In this document: one piece after another, positions 30,067-40,205 of the stretch
How positions within the stretch are numbered: position 1 is the stretch's first letter
Layout: the number at the start of each line of letters is the position of its first letter
Origin: Echria macrotheca
Taxonomy: Eukaryota > Ascomycota > Sordariomycetes > Sordariales > Schizotheciaceae
Direction of reading: 5' to 3'
DNA: 64,000 nt
Assembly (NCBI GenBank): GCA_030411725.1
Contig: MU839827.1
Location: 620,001 to 684,000, forward strand
Notes under the pieces: generated by a model
Databases searched by the model: none
What the model was told of the DNA's origin: nothing
What the model saw: only the letters and a program-made list of their open reading frames with translations
Made by a program: the position numbers and the translations under genes

Positions 30067-32112
30067 ATGCGTCTAATCGAAACGAGCACTCACCAGGTCG
30101 AGGAGTTTGTCGGGGAGATCCCCGACTACGCCATCCTCTCCCATACCTGGAACCCGAACGAGCCTGAGGTTACTCTCGCTGACATGGCCGGCAACGGCAT
30201 CCGCGATTTGCGCAATTCAAAGTTCAACAAGATCCGCGACGTGTGCAAGAAAGCGAAAGAGGTCGGTCTGAAATACTGCTGGGTCGACACGTGCTGCATC
30301 GACAAGAGCAGCAGCGCCGAGCTCAGCGAGTCCATCAACTCCATGTACCGCTGGTACCAGAACTCAGCCATCTGTTACGTCTTCCTCTTCGACCTCAAGC
30401 CTCCGCAGACCTTGGATGCCCAGCTGCACCTCTGCCGCTGGTTTACCCGCGGCTGGACATTGCAGGAACTTCTTGCGCCCAGCATCCTGGTCTTCTTCGA
30501 CAGTGCATGGCATCCCCGTGGGAGTATTCGTCTTCGGCCCAGCGAGCACTGGCCGTCCCAGTACCACGGTTCCGACTACACCACTGACCTCTCAGGCCGC
30601 GTCTCCTCCATTACTGGGATTCCCAGCAAGGCGCTTGCCGGCACCAGCAGCCTCCGCATCATGCGTGCCGCCGAAATCATGTCGTGGGCATCCGGACGAG
30701 AGACCACGCGGCCAGAAGACATGGCTTACTCCCTGCTCGGCCTGTTCGATGTCAACATGCCCTTGCTGTACGGAGAAGGCAACAAGGCATTCGCACGCCT
30801 CCAAGAAGAGATTGTGGTCAGACGCGGCGATCTCAGCCTTTTGGCCTGGTCTCCTCCCGACAACTCGGTAGACACATGCAGCGCTCTGGCTGTATCGCCG
30901 GCCAGCTTCTCGTGGTGTCGCGGCTACCACGTCGTTCAGCGTCGTGGCCTCAATGTCGAAGTCGGTATTACCAACCGTGGGCTGCGCCTGGGGGTCCGCC
31001 TGCTCAAGCGTCTATTGCCCGAGACTAGGGACGAGACACCTCCACAGAGGACGCGGCGGACCAGAGTCCGACCTAATTCTACCTACTTTCTGGACCTTCA
31101 GCTCAGCTTGGAGCCTCATCTCATCAAGGGTTCCCGCGGCGAGTACGCCAACTGGTATCGACCTCTCGCAGTCAATGGCCCCCCAGCGGAGCCGCTGTAC
31201 GTCGGCATCCATCTTCGCAAGTGTGGCCCGTCTTTATACTACCGGGATTTGGAAAGTATTCAGGGGTTACTGGTCAAGAAAAGCCAAACCTTGCTGATCA
31301 CCCGGAGGCATTCCACCCAGACATATCTTGTCATTGATACTTCAGTCGAGAATCTCGCTATGGACCATCAGCTTGCGCAAGAACTCATGCATCACCATCT
31401 TTTTAGGGGCCCTGCTATGATTCCTGGTCGCACCAAAGTCAGCACAACCTTGGACTTTTACCATGCGTGCAAGATGCTCGACCTCCGGATTGTACAGCAA
31501 AAAACCATTGAGCTGTTTCACCCCCGGATCGGATCGCTGTGGGATGTCGCGGACCTTTCCTTCATATCGACGGCGAGCGAGCATCTAGGGTGGGATGCCA
31601 TGCAGGTGGTCGCCCGTGGCCCCGCGGGCCGGGGTGACATGACGGTGATGCTCTTCATATTCATGTCGGAATACAGCGGAATGACACCGCCCACGGTTGT
31701 TCTTATGCCCCTAGGTCGCGAACTTCAAGACGAGCTCCCATCGCTTGTGCAGGACGACCGGGAGGGTGTTCTACTGCGCTATCCACCGCTGAGGCAGCTG
31801 TATAACCTCGCTCGCCACGATGCAACAAAATATGGCGGGACCCTGCACCAGAAGACCCAGGACCTTCGGCAAATACACCGGGGCGCTGACGAGGATAACG
31901 TTCGGAACTACTACTCGTCTCTACAAAAAGTGTTTGAAGCACCTTTCAGGAGTAAAGCGATGCGGGTCCAGTCGGAGGACGGACAGTGGACGGTCGAGGC
32001 CGAGATTTCCATGACACTGGCTCCGCCTGAAGTCTCGGAGATTCTGGGGGCTGGCATCAAAGCCACGCAGTTTGGGAAGTCGCTATCGTTCCGCATTTAC
32101 GAGAACAATTAG
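30067..32112 (+). CDS. HET-domain protein
   Basis: 681-residue intronless frame from ATG (MRLIETSTHQVEEFVGEIPD). The full HET domain is present: YAILSHTWNPNEPEVTLADM (residues 21-40), YCWVDTCCIDKSSSAELSES (about 73-92), CRWFTRGWTLQELLAPSILV (about 126-145), and the post-domain signature DMAYSLLGLFDVNMPLLYGE with NKAFARLQEEIVVRRGDLSL. The remaining 420 residues have no recognised repeat or membrane segment. It shares the domain but not the ankyrin tail of the gene at 1171-4461. HET proteins drive incompatibility cell death; whether this copy is an active incompatibility locus cannot be told from one haplotype. Confidence 0.93.
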   Translation: MRLIETSTHQVEEFVGEIPDYAILSHTWNPNEPEVTLADMAGNGIRDLRNSKFNKIRDVCKKAKEVGLKYCWVDTCCIDKSSSAELSESINSMYRWYQNSAICYVFLFDLKPPQTLDAQLHLCRWFTRGWTLQELLAPSILVFFDSAWHPRGSIRLRPSEHWPSQYHGSDYTTDLSGRVSSITGIPSKALAGTSSLRIMRAAEIMSWASGRETTRPEDMAYSLLGLFDVNMPLLYGEGNKAFARLQEEIVVRRGDLSLLAWSPPDNSVDTCSALAVSPASFSWCRGYHVVQRRGLNVEVGITNRGLRLGVRLLKRLLPETRDETPPQRTRRTRVRPNSTYFLDLQLSLEPHLIKGSRGEYANWYRPLAVNGPPAEPLYVGIHLRKCGPSLYYRDLESIQGLLVKKSQTLLITRRHSTQTYLVIDTSVENLAMDHQLAQELMHHHLFRGPAMIPGRTKVSTTLDFYHACKMLDLRIVQQKTIELFHPRIGSLWDVADLSFISTASEHLGWDAMQVVARGPAGRGDMTVMLFIFMSEYSGMTPPTVVLMPLGRELQDELPSLVQDDREGVLLRYPPLRQLYNLARHDATKYGGTLHQKTQDLRQIHRGADEDNVRNYYSSLQKVFEAPFRSKAMRVQSEDGQWTVEAEISMTLAPPEVSEILGAGIKATQFGKSLSFRIYENN

Positions 32113-32293
32113 CTTTTTATTGATCAACGTCAGACTCGGAGTTTTGTCTCGCTCGGACTCGGCAAAGCGACAGATCAACCACCTTCCCGATCGGCTGCGG
32201 CGATGTCATTCAAAAGCCGATGCGGGGTTTCTCTCACGCTGACAGACGGAACTCAACTTCAACCTTTTACCAATTTTGGAGGGCAGATCCAAA

Positions 32294-33725
32294 ATGAAGC
32301 TGGATATACGCACAGTCGCCTTTTTCTCGTCTCTTTTCGCTGTAGCAGCGGCTCATGAGAACCAGGCGACGACCAAATGGCCGACACCCGAGTATCACAC
32401 GCTGCCGCCGCTCCGGGAGCAGGCCGAGATACAAGACGCCTGGACCCAGGAGAGGAGAGACAACATCCCCAAGCTGTTGACAAAGTACGGCATTGACGCC
32501 TGGCTGGTTAGCCAGAGGGAGTATGCCGAGGACACGGCTTTCTGGTCTCTCAAGTGGGCTCAAGAGTTCTCCTCCCGCCGCCGCACGACCCTGCTGTTTC
32601 TCGCCAACCCATCGGACGACACTCCTTACTCGTACAAGTGGGTGGACAACAAGGGCACCATGTGGGCTGAGCTCCGTGACGTGCTGGAGGCGCAAAATGT
32701 CGAGAGCATCGCCATCAACAATCACTCCCTGATCGCGTTTAGTTCCGGTCTGCACGCCGGCGAGCTGGAGGCGATTCGCGAGGGTCTGGGGGAGAAATGG
32801 GCCTCCAGTCTCGTGGCGGAGCCGATGCTGGGCGTCGAATACATCGGGACCATGCCCGCGGGCCGGGCGGAGTGGTACCGCCGTCTGCAGTCGACCGTTT
32901 GGGCCGCCATCTCAGAGGCTTTCAGCGAAAAGGTTATTACGCCGGGGACTACGACGACCGATGATGTGCGGTGGTGGCTGCGAGAGAAGCTGCAGCAGAT
33001 GAACTACACCACGTGGTTCCATCCGGACGTGATGATTGTCGACGAGACGACGTGGGAGTCTGACCCGATCCAAACTGATCCCCCGAGGCGCTTGATTCGA
33101 TATGGCGACATGCTGCATGTCGACTTTGGGCTGACGGCGCTGGGGCTGAATACCGACACGCAGCATCTGGCGTATGTCTTGCATCCGGGCCAGACAGAAG
33201 ACGACGTTCCGCAGGGGTTGATCGAGGGGTTGAAGAAGGGGAATCGGCTGCAGGACATTCTCATCTCGCAGATGAAGGTTGGAAGGACGGGTAACGAGAT
33301 TCTCAAGGCGGCTCTGGAGCAGATGCATAACGAGGGTATTGAGGGGAAGATATACAGTCACCCGGTTGGGGACTGGGGCCATTCGGCGGGGCCGCTATTT
33401 GGTAAATACTTTCTGATGTCTTTGTGATGAAAGCTGACAGTGTGGTGTCTGTGTAGGGATGTTTGATCTGCAGGAGGGAGTGCCTGTGATTGGTGACCTT
33501 CCGCTGCTGTCGAATACGTATTACAGTATCGAGCTGATGGTGAGGCATTTTGTGCCAGAATGGAACAAGTCGCTCAACTTTCCGCTGGAGGAGGATGTCA
33601 TGTGGGATGGTGATGCGGCGGCGAGGGGGGATAATCCATGGAAGTGGGCGATTGGGAGGCAGGAGAAGTTTCATCTTATTCGGACGCCGGCTGAGGCGAG
33701 CGAGAATATCAGGGGTGATCTCTAG
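32294..33725 (+). CDS. Secreted M24 family metallopeptidase (Xaa-Pro aminopeptidase-like), two exons
   Basis: Exons are 32294-33401 and 33457-33725; the 55-nt intron contains GCTGAC and ends TGTGTAG. The product has 458 residues. A signal peptide (MKLDIRTVAFFSSLFAVAAA) leads into a creatinase-type N-terminal domain (LLTKYGIDAWLVSQREYAED). The pita-bread catalytic domain holds the metal ligands Asp277 (MLHVDFG), Asp288 (NTDTQHLAYVL) and His363 (DWGHSAGP). The acidic ligands are expected in the second exon, in YYSIELMVRHFVPEW and FPLEEDVMW. M24 enzymes cleave the N-terminal residue before proline or related substrates with two metal ions. An extracellular or vacuolar location follows from the signal peptide. 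It starts only 180 bp after the HET gene, on the same strand, but this is probably coincidence. Confidence 0.85.
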
Positions 33726-34038
33726 ATATAATGGAGGGGCGACTGGGGACTTTGTGCAGCTTGGGAGGTTCGCGGTACTGCTTGAGGATGCTGGGGTGAT
33801 GAGAATGGAAAGTTTGGCACTCCGATACATGTACGTGTAATCACAGGCATCCTAGACAATCGGACATGTAGGTCTAATTGTGCCACCCTGTTCCGCTGCC
33901 ATGGAGAACTGCGAGTGTTCTTCCAGGAGACAACGCCCTTCAGATATGCATCCATCCCCTTCAATAAGCCTCTAAATTTCCCGGGGGGAGGGGGCGGTAT
34001 ATCATCAACAAACCCCAGAGATATTCCCGTGGAAGAAG
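33726..34038. other. 3' region of the M24 peptidase gene
   Basis: About 310 bases. No gene seen; no feature beyond a likely 3' UTR. Confidence 0.5.
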
Positions 34039-34175
34039 GGAGGGGTGAATGGTCTAGTGCGTCTAGGCTACGCTTTCTCTTCTGAAGCCGGACTGAATAC
34101 CTCTTCGGGTCGACATTTCTCTTTTGGGGGTTTTTTGGTCCCTCGAGGTTGTGCGTTCGAATCCCATCTCCTCCA
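34039..34175 (+). tRNA. tRNA-like Pol III sequence, possibly intron-containing or decayed tRNA
   Basis: An A-box-like TGGTCTAGTGCG (34050-34061) can form a D-arm (GTCT paired with AGGC at 34065-34068). A B box CGTTCGAATCC (34154-34164) sits in a T-arm with one mismatch. GGAGGGG (34039-34045) could pair with CTCCTCC (34168-34174) as an acceptor stem, and a run of seven T (34200-34206) follows as a Pol III terminator. The boxes lie about 93 nt apart, more than in an intronless tRNA. I could not fold a proper anticodon arm, and the position of the A box relative to that acceptor stem is slightly off. It may be a tRNA with an intron, a pseudogene or a SINE head. Confidence 0.3.
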
Positions 34176-34618
34176 ACTTTATGTACCTAAGGGTCTACCT
34201 TTTTTTCCTTTTTTCTTCTATTTTGTTCGGAGTGGACACTACGATCTTCCAAGGATACCTTACCTAGGTACAAGTCGACGTGTTGACGTGATACTTGAAT
34301 GACTAGTTGGCACTTGACAAAAAATAATTTAGGATGATGAGAAGCTGTGTGGAATACAAGAAGTTGAGAAAGGGGTTAAGAACAAGGATCAGTTAAGTCA
34401 ACATGCGAATCTTCTTCACCATCCCCTATATGTGTATATCCACGGTTAACATGTGAATTTCATGAATCCGAACCTAGTCCCACCATCTCAAGTCATGGTG
34501 AGGTAACTCGGCCTCTCCCTACCTTACCTACCTTACCTCTGCGAGTCCAGCGTTTGGCTGACTAATCTCTCCACAAACCCAATTTTTGTGGCATGAAGCA
34601 ACTTCTTCTCACTGACAA
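34176..34618. other. Spacer between the tRNA-like sequence and the inverted-repeat element
   Basis: About 440 bases. It contains the palindrome TACCTAGGTA (34261-34270) and a run of TACCTTACC repeats (about 34519-34538). No gene. Confidence 0.5.
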
Positions 34619-35343
34619 GGGCGCGTTCTGTTACCCTTTTTTTTGCTGAATCCGGCTTGCTGAATCCTTCCGACGGGGTCTTTCAGCAAGTTGTTCCTAA
34701 CCGAAAAATCGAAATTTTGCTGAAATCCGGTCGTTCAGCAAGCCATTCAGCAAACTATCCCCACATTTGCCTTCCAGCCAATTACATCCCTCGCATCTTG
34801 CTGAAAATCTTGCTGAAGCCGTAAGCATCGAAATCAATGCTTATTGCTTGCTGAAATGCCAAAAAACGATGCCTAGTACCATTTCTTGATCCACCTGGTG
34901 GACATCTAGAATGCCCGACCCTGATGTTACAGTGCAAAGTCGCCTGAAAAATGTGCAAAGTCAACGAACTATAGGACTGGAAGCAGCCAGCATTTTATAC
35001 GCTTTGAGATAGCCTCGCACTCAGTTGACCCCTTTAGTAATAAACTTCGCGATACCTTCAATTGCGTCGTTATAGTCGTTCGCTCGCAATTCGCGCTTTT
35101 ATGCTGGATCTTGAGTGAGATGGTGGTCATGGCGATGAGGCTATTCGCAGGATCCAGCGATTCAGCAAATGCAGATATCACGAACGGCTTGCTGATGCGG
35201 TTGATTGCGCAAGACTGACGGTGTCCACAAAAGTGGCTCCTTGGCTGGCAAAAAGCAAGATCAGCAGACGCTGGGTGTCTTGCTGATCCTGCTGAATTCA
35301 GCAAGCCTGAATTCAGCAAAAAAAAGGGTATCAGAACGCGCCC
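34619..35343. mobile_element. Non-autonomous DNA transposon (MITE-like) with terminal inverted repeats
   Basis: The left end begins GGGCGCGTTCTGTTACCC followed by eight T, GCTGAAT and, after CCGG, CTTGCTGAAT. The right end, read on the minus strand, begins GGGCGCGTTCTGATACCC, then eight T, GCTGAAT and, after TCAGG, CTTGCTGAAT. About 33 bases match with one mismatch, and the match continues after a 1-nt indel. The flanks carry the same three bases, CAA (34616-34618 and 35344-35346), a likely target-site duplication. Inside, the 8-mer TTGCTGAA/TTCAGCAA and close variants occur at least a dozen times near both ends. No transposase frame is present. A GGG-starting repeat with a 3-bp duplication suggests the PIF/Harbinger (Tourist-like) group, although those usually target TWA. 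It ends 77 bp before the SET-domain gene. Confidence 0.8.
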
Positions 35344-35420
35344 CAACTCGACCACCCTGCTCGGGCTCACCACCACCAACATCCACCCCCACCACCACCG
35401 CGACCAAAAATAAAATAAAA

Positions 35421-36848
35421 ATGAAAGACCAAGACCGCACCCGCTTCAACGCCCTCCTCTCCTGGTCCGCCCACCACGGCGGCACCCTCCACCCCTCCCT
35501 CGAAATCTACCACGACAAGCTCACCAAATTCTCCCTGCGCGTCAACCCATCCCTCCCACAACCCCTCACACCGCCCTTCACAGCGGTGACCTGTCCCGCG
35601 GTCACGACGCTCTCCTACCTCAACGCGCTCATCGACGGGCCCCTTATGGTCCACCAACCCCTCTCTTTGTCCAAATCCAGTCGAACAGCAACATTCCCCC
35701 CCTCCTTCATGCAGACCACCCCACCGCACGTGATCGGCCGGTTCTTCCTGATCCATGAGTACCTCAAGGGCGAGGACTCGTTCTGGTACCCGTATATCTG
35801 CACGCTCCCGCAGCCGGAGTCGATTTCATCCTGGCAACTGCCGGCGTTTTGGGCGGGGGAGGATGTGGACATGTTGGAGGGGACGAATGCGGGGGCTGCG
35901 GTGGGGGAGATTTTGGAGAATGTGAGGGCGGAATACAAAAATGCGAGGAGGGTGTTGAGGGAGGAGGATCCCGGGTGGAAGGAGAGGATCAAAGATTATG
36001 GGCGGGTGTTGTATCACTGGGCGTTTTGTGTTTTCACGTCGAGGAGTTTTCGGCCGTCGCTTGTTTTGGCGGATGATCTGACCAAAAAGATGTTGGGGGA
36101 TGGAGGAGTGGAAGTGGATGATTTCTCGGTTCTGATGCCCGTTTTTGATGTGGCTAATCATTGTCTCACGGCGAGATATGCGTGGGAAAAAAAGGTTGAT
36201 GGCCATGGGACGACGTGTTGTGGGTTGGTCTGTGGGGATGGGTATGCGCCTGGCGAGCAGGTGTTTAATAACTACGGCATGAAAACGAATGCCGAGTTGT
36301 TGCTGGGGTATGGGTTTGTCTTGGGCGAGACGGACGGGGTGCATAATGATTATGTGCATGTGAGGAAGAGGGCGGCGGCCGGAGACGGAGAGGAAGAAGG
36401 GGAGAAGAAAAAGAAGAAAACGGACTTTTTGATTTCGTTGAGACCGTTGGGACATCCTAGTTCGCTCGTGGGCAGGGCGAGGCCGGTTCCGGAGGGGATG
36501 GGGAAGGGGATGAAGAAGGTGGTGATGGCGGGGAGGTTTGGTCATTGCGAGCCGGGGTTGGTGGTTGATTTGGCGAGGGCGGTGGCGACGGTGGAGGAGC
36601 TTGAGTTGTTGGAAAAGGACTCAGATGAAGGTGGTGAGGACGAGGTGCCGGCCGGACTTGAGGAGCTTGTGCAGAGGTTGAGGGATGCGTTGTCGGCCAA
36701 GTTGGCGTATGATTATCAACGACTCAAAGAGGCTGAGCCGGAGGAGGTGGAAGATGGCCAGTTGAGTCCTAACCAGGCATTGGCCCTTGTCTATCGGAAG
36801 CAGTGCGAGAAGGTGCTGGTTGCTGCGCTGGAATCATTGGAGGATTGA
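35421..36848 (+). CDS. SET-domain protein lysine methyltransferase (SETD6/Rubisco-LSMT type)
   Basis: 475-residue intronless frame, started at the first ATG (MKDQDRTRFNALLSWSAHHG). The open frame upstream runs into the adjacent transposon and has no ATG. The opening WSAHHGGTLHPSLEIYHDKL fits the N-terminus of this group (residue-gly-gly start of the SET fold). MPVFDVANHCLTARYAWEKK and GEQVFNNYGMKTNAELLLGY carry the D-x-x-N-H and N-Y-G SET motifs that bind S-adenosylmethionine and the lysine channel. A large insertion follows the N-terminal SET half, as in non-histone SET enzymes. Family members methylate ribosomal proteins, elongation factors or cytochrome c; the substrate here is unknown. 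The C-terminus is Glu-rich and helical (Rubisco-LSMT substrate-binding-like). Confidence 0.85.
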   Translation: MKDQDRTRFNALLSWSAHHGGTLHPSLEIYHDKLTKFSLRVNPSLPQPLTPPFTAVTCPAVTTLSYLNALIDGPLMVHQPLSLSKSSRTATFPPSFMQTTPPHVIGRFFLIHEYLKGEDSFWYPYICTLPQPESISSWQLPAFWAGEDVDMLEGTNAGAAVGEILENVRAEYKNARRVLREEDPGWKERIKDYGRVLYHWAFCVFTSRSFRPSLVLADDLTKKMLGDGGVEVDDFSVLMPVFDVANHCLTARYAWEKKVDGHGTTCCGLVCGDGYAPGEQVFNNYGMKTNAELLLGYGFVLGETDGVHNDYVHVRKRAAAGDGEEEGEKKKKKTDFLISLRPLGHPSSLVGRARPVPEGMGKGMKKVVMAGRFGHCEPGLVVDLARAVATVEELELLEKDSDEGGEDEVPAGLEELVQRLRDALSAKLAYDYQRLKEAEPEEVEDGQLSPNQALALVYRKQCEKVLVAALESLED

Positions 36849-37348
36849 TGGTATACATCGTATACCGCGCGTATGTGAGTGGTTCACGCTCGCCAGGGGT
36901 TAGCTATGCGCCATAGCTACCTAATAGAAGTGCCTAGATTACAGTCTAATCATGTACGTACATGTATCGACTGATAAGTTTTGGAGGCAAGTTATTCCCC
37001 TTTCGGCTTGGCAGGGTTCGTCCTGCATGTGTGATACCGGTGGCAAAGGCTTATCAAAAGGGAAGGGTATGACCACGTTGAGTCGCCTGCATACACCTAC
37101 AGCAAGGGAGCGGGATGTGTGTCAGAGACAGAATTGATCCTGCAGCTGGCTAGTGACAAGCAGCCAACCTGATGGCGGGAAGCTTGCAGCCACAGACGCA
37201 GCATCGTATCACCCGTTTCCTGATGGGTGTGTTACCCCTCTCATTGTCGTTCTCACCACTTTTTTATCCCGTTGATCGCCGCTGATCATATTTATCAGGT
37301 CAAATCCTCCTATATACCACCTGAGAGAAAAAAGGATCACGACCAAAA
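36849..37348. other. Promoter region of the methyltransferase gene
   Basis: About 500 bases, no gene. The short palindrome-like TATACATCGTATACCGCGC stretch lies just after the SET stop codon. Confidence 0.5.
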
Positions 37349-38026
37349 ATGTCTTCAGAACCCCCCTCCGCCGAAGCAGTCTTCGACACCGTCGGCGCCG
37401 CCTACGAGGACGCCTTCGCCGGCCTCCCCACGCAGGCCGCCTCCCTCCGCTGGATTCTGTCCCAGCTCGCCGAGAGCGACATCAAGCGGGCCAAAATCGT
37501 CGACATAGGCTGCGGCACCGGCCGGCCCGTCTGTTCTGTCCTCTCGGAAGCGGGCCACGACGTGCTCGGCATCGACATCTCGGCCGCCATGCTCGAGGCC
37601 GCGCGCGCGCGCGTTCCCGCCGCAAAGTTCGAGAAGCTCGACGTGCGCGATTTCAACCCGCCCGCGGCATCGTACGACGTCGCGACGGCGTACTTCAGCC
37701 TGATCGCCGGCGTGACGCAGAACGACATCCGCGAGATCATCAAGAAGATCTTTGGATTCTTAAAAGACGGCGGGATTTTCGTCTTCTCGACCGTTCCGCT
37801 CGACGCTGAGAGCGCCGATATCCACTGGATGGGTAACCCCGTGCGGGTGTCGAGTCTCGCGCCCGAGGCGGCCGTGGCTGCGGTGAAGGAGGCGGGCTTT
37901 GAGGTTTTGTTTGAGGAGGTTTCGACCTTTACGCCCAAGGCCGAGGAGGCGGGCATTTGCAAGGCCGATCAGGTGTGGGAGGAGACGCACCTTTTTGTGT
38001 ACGCGAAGAAGCCGGCTGCCAAGTAA
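37349..38026 (+). CDS. Class I SAM-dependent methyltransferase
   Basis: 225-residue intronless frame from ATG (MSSEPPSAEAVFDTVGAAYE). Motif I, IVDIGCGTG, lies at 50-58. An acidic motif II follows (HDVLGIDISAAMLEAARARV), where the Asp should bind the ribose hydroxyls of S-adenosylmethionine. DVRDFNPPAASYDVATAYFS gives the acidic loop and motif IV, and FGFLKDGGIFVFSTV motif VI. The small size and fold match methyltransferase domain 11/25 proteins acting on small molecules. The acceptor is unknown. No targeting signal; cytosolic. Codon use is strongly GC-ending, as in its neighbours. Confidence 0.88.
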   Translation: MSSEPPSAEAVFDTVGAAYEDAFAGLPTQAASLRWILSQLAESDIKRAKIVDIGCGTGRPVCSVLSEAGHDVLGIDISAAMLEAARARVPAAKFEKLDVRDFNPPAASYDVATAYFSLIAGVTQNDIREIIKKIFGFLKDGGIFVFSTVPLDAESADIHWMGNPVRVSSLAPEAAVAAVKEAGFEVLFEEVSTFTPKAEEAGICKADQVWEETHLFVYAKKPAAK

Positions 38027-38165
38027 CTACTAGGGATGTCGTTCACAACCTAGGCAGTCACGGGAAAAGCATTAGATGGGTATTTTGTGTCCAGCGAGAG
38101 AACCACGTCTCGTGATGAATTCCATGCAGTTCCTCACATATATATATACACTAAAGATACCACAG

Positions 38166-39051
38166 CTAACAGCTGTATGGCCCCGTCTTGCGCGTCCAGT
38201 TGCCCGGTTGATACATGCCATCGGCATCGCCCAAGCACTCGGCTGTAAATTGTCAGCTTTCTTATGCCAGTCCAATACGCCCCGCAGACCAAAAGAAACA
38301 GACATACCGACAGTAACCAACTTCAGATTATTCGTCTTCGCCCAGTTAATCAACCACGGCGTAAGCGTATTCACCGTCCCCGAATACGTCTCATGCATCA
38401 GCGGGATATGTCCGTTCCCGCCCGTGCCGGCCTGCTGGAACGTCTGCTGGCTCTGTTGGGGAGACTTGTTATTCCAGTCGCCCGCATCCACGTCGTTCGT
38501 AATGACCTTGTAGTTCATGCTCTTCATGGTCGGCAGGAACTGGCCACTAGTCTCGAGGTACGGCGGACGCATGTACGCCGGCTTGATTCCGACGAGGTTG
38601 ACCAGCGCGTCTTCAACCTTTGTCATTTCCGTGCGGATTTGGGATGCAGACATGCTGCCCATGTGACCGTGTGTCCTGTTCCTCATTAATATTCTATCTT
38701 TCCAAAAACGAAGGGGGGGGGGGGATGCGGGGCTTACCAAGAATGCGACGCAATCTGATGCCCCGACGCAAACGTCTTCTCGACCGCAGCCCGCTGGTTA
38801 TATATGCATCCGTATAGCGTACCCGTCCAGAAGAAGGTCCCCTTTGCGCCGGCCTTGTCGAGGATGTCCACCAGCGTCGATGTGTACTGGTACGGCCCGT
38901 CATCGTAGGCGAGGGCTAGCATTCCGGGGGCGGAGCACTTGGTGATGACGATGCCGGGGTTCGGGGCGCGGCGGAGGAGCTCGATCGGGCTCGGCGCCGG
39001 GAGGGCGGCCGCCGTGGCCGCGAGGAAAGAGAGGACGGCGAAAGCGTGCAT
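38166..39051 (-). CDS. Secreted polysaccharide deacetylase (chitin deacetylase-type), three exons
   Basis: Exons (minus strand) are 38738-39051, 38308-38675 and 38166-38242; introns are 62 and 65 nt (the first with a run of 12 C on the coding strand). The product has 252 residues. Signal peptide MHAFAVLSFLAATAAALPAP is followed by a possible LLRR processing site. The NodB domain is complete: motif 1 LALAYDDGP (Asp50/Asp51), motif 2 HSWTH (metal His103 and His107), motif 3 RPPYL, motif 4 DVDAGDWN and motif 5 IPLMHE. The last exon reads ECLGDADGMYQPGNWTRKTG, the usual C-terminus of fungal chitin deacetylases. It removes acetyl groups from GlcNAc in chitin or chitooligosaccharides in the wall or outside the cell. 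Confidence 0.93.
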
Positions 39052-40205
39052 CGTGATACCTTTTCTCTCCTTTTCTTATCTACTTTGGGATGTTGTCAAT
39101 GGGCAGGATGGTAGTACTGCACACCACCTACCAGCTCAACACCACGGGAGTTGGAAAAGGAGTCAGCGATGCGGCCGCTTTATACATCCCCCCTCCCCAT
39201 GGCTCCCCTGACTACCCAAAGTGTGGGGAGAGAAGCCCGGGAAACACGGAATCCATAAACAACCCCTCCAAATCCGAACGGACAAACGGATGCATAAAAA
39301 GAGCAGACGCTGCCGCCCAGACATCATCGGACGTCCAATTTATAAGGGAGGGCGAGAGCCCGGTTGCCAAGCACCTTGGCAATCAAGACCGCCATATCCC
39401 GTCAAGGTCGGGTGAATCGGGTCGGGCATAACAAAGAGGGCCGGTCGCTAGACGGGCGCGCCTGCTTGATTGAAATGCGTTCCCAGACGGTAACCAGGTC
39501 CGCAGCTCGCGGGAGGATAGACGATTGGTGGAATTTAACCGTCTTGGTATCATGGCCGTCTCCCGCGTTTTGATCCCGGTCTGGGGGCAGCAGATGTCTA
39601 ACCGAGCAGTACATCTTTGTATAGGGGTAGAAATGCGCCGTAAAACCTTTTTGTGTTGAGGTAAAAGGTCATATGAAGAAGGGCAGAGGTTGCAAAAAGG
39701 GCAAAAGGGGGGAGCGGATGGGTCAGACATGGCCTTGAGAATCAGTAACCCGAGGCATCTATGTAGGATGATGGAGAGGGGGGAGGGGATGGTTGGGTTG
39801 TGAGATACCGGGAGACAATAAAAGGGGGAGACAAAGAAACAACCTGACCTGAAGCCCGATGAGAAATTGGCCAGAGACAGGACTAGCAGAATGTCAAACA
39901 AGCAACATCCAGAATCGCAAGTATACCACTAAGCACTAGACTGAGCGAGGATTAGAGCCTCCGCGTGGAACATACCAAGCCCATCCCTACTTAACTGGTG
40001 GTCACTGAAGCAGCACTGCCTTAGGGGACGTTGTGCCAAAGGGAAACGAATGTATTCCTACCGCTATTGGATCGAACTAGGGCCGCTGGGTCGAAGGAGA
40101 TGAAGACATGATCGATGGCCTTGTATCGGCGCCTTCCTGTACCTTGAACATACCAAAGTAGCCGAGAAGTGTCGTGTACTTTCGTCCCGTTAGTGCCCAC
40201 CATCA
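39052..40205. other. Upstream region of the deacetylase gene, no gene seen
   Basis: About 1150 bases between the deacetylase start and the pseudogene. A minus-strand frame (39383-39901) is open for 172 codons but lacks an ATG and recognisable features. Confidence 0.45.

Noticed and set aside
39383..39901. 172-codon minus-strand frame upstream of the chitin deacetylase
   Set aside because: Starts from a non-ATG codon and has no recognisable motif; the inner ATG product is Cys/Pro-rich and unlike a real protein.
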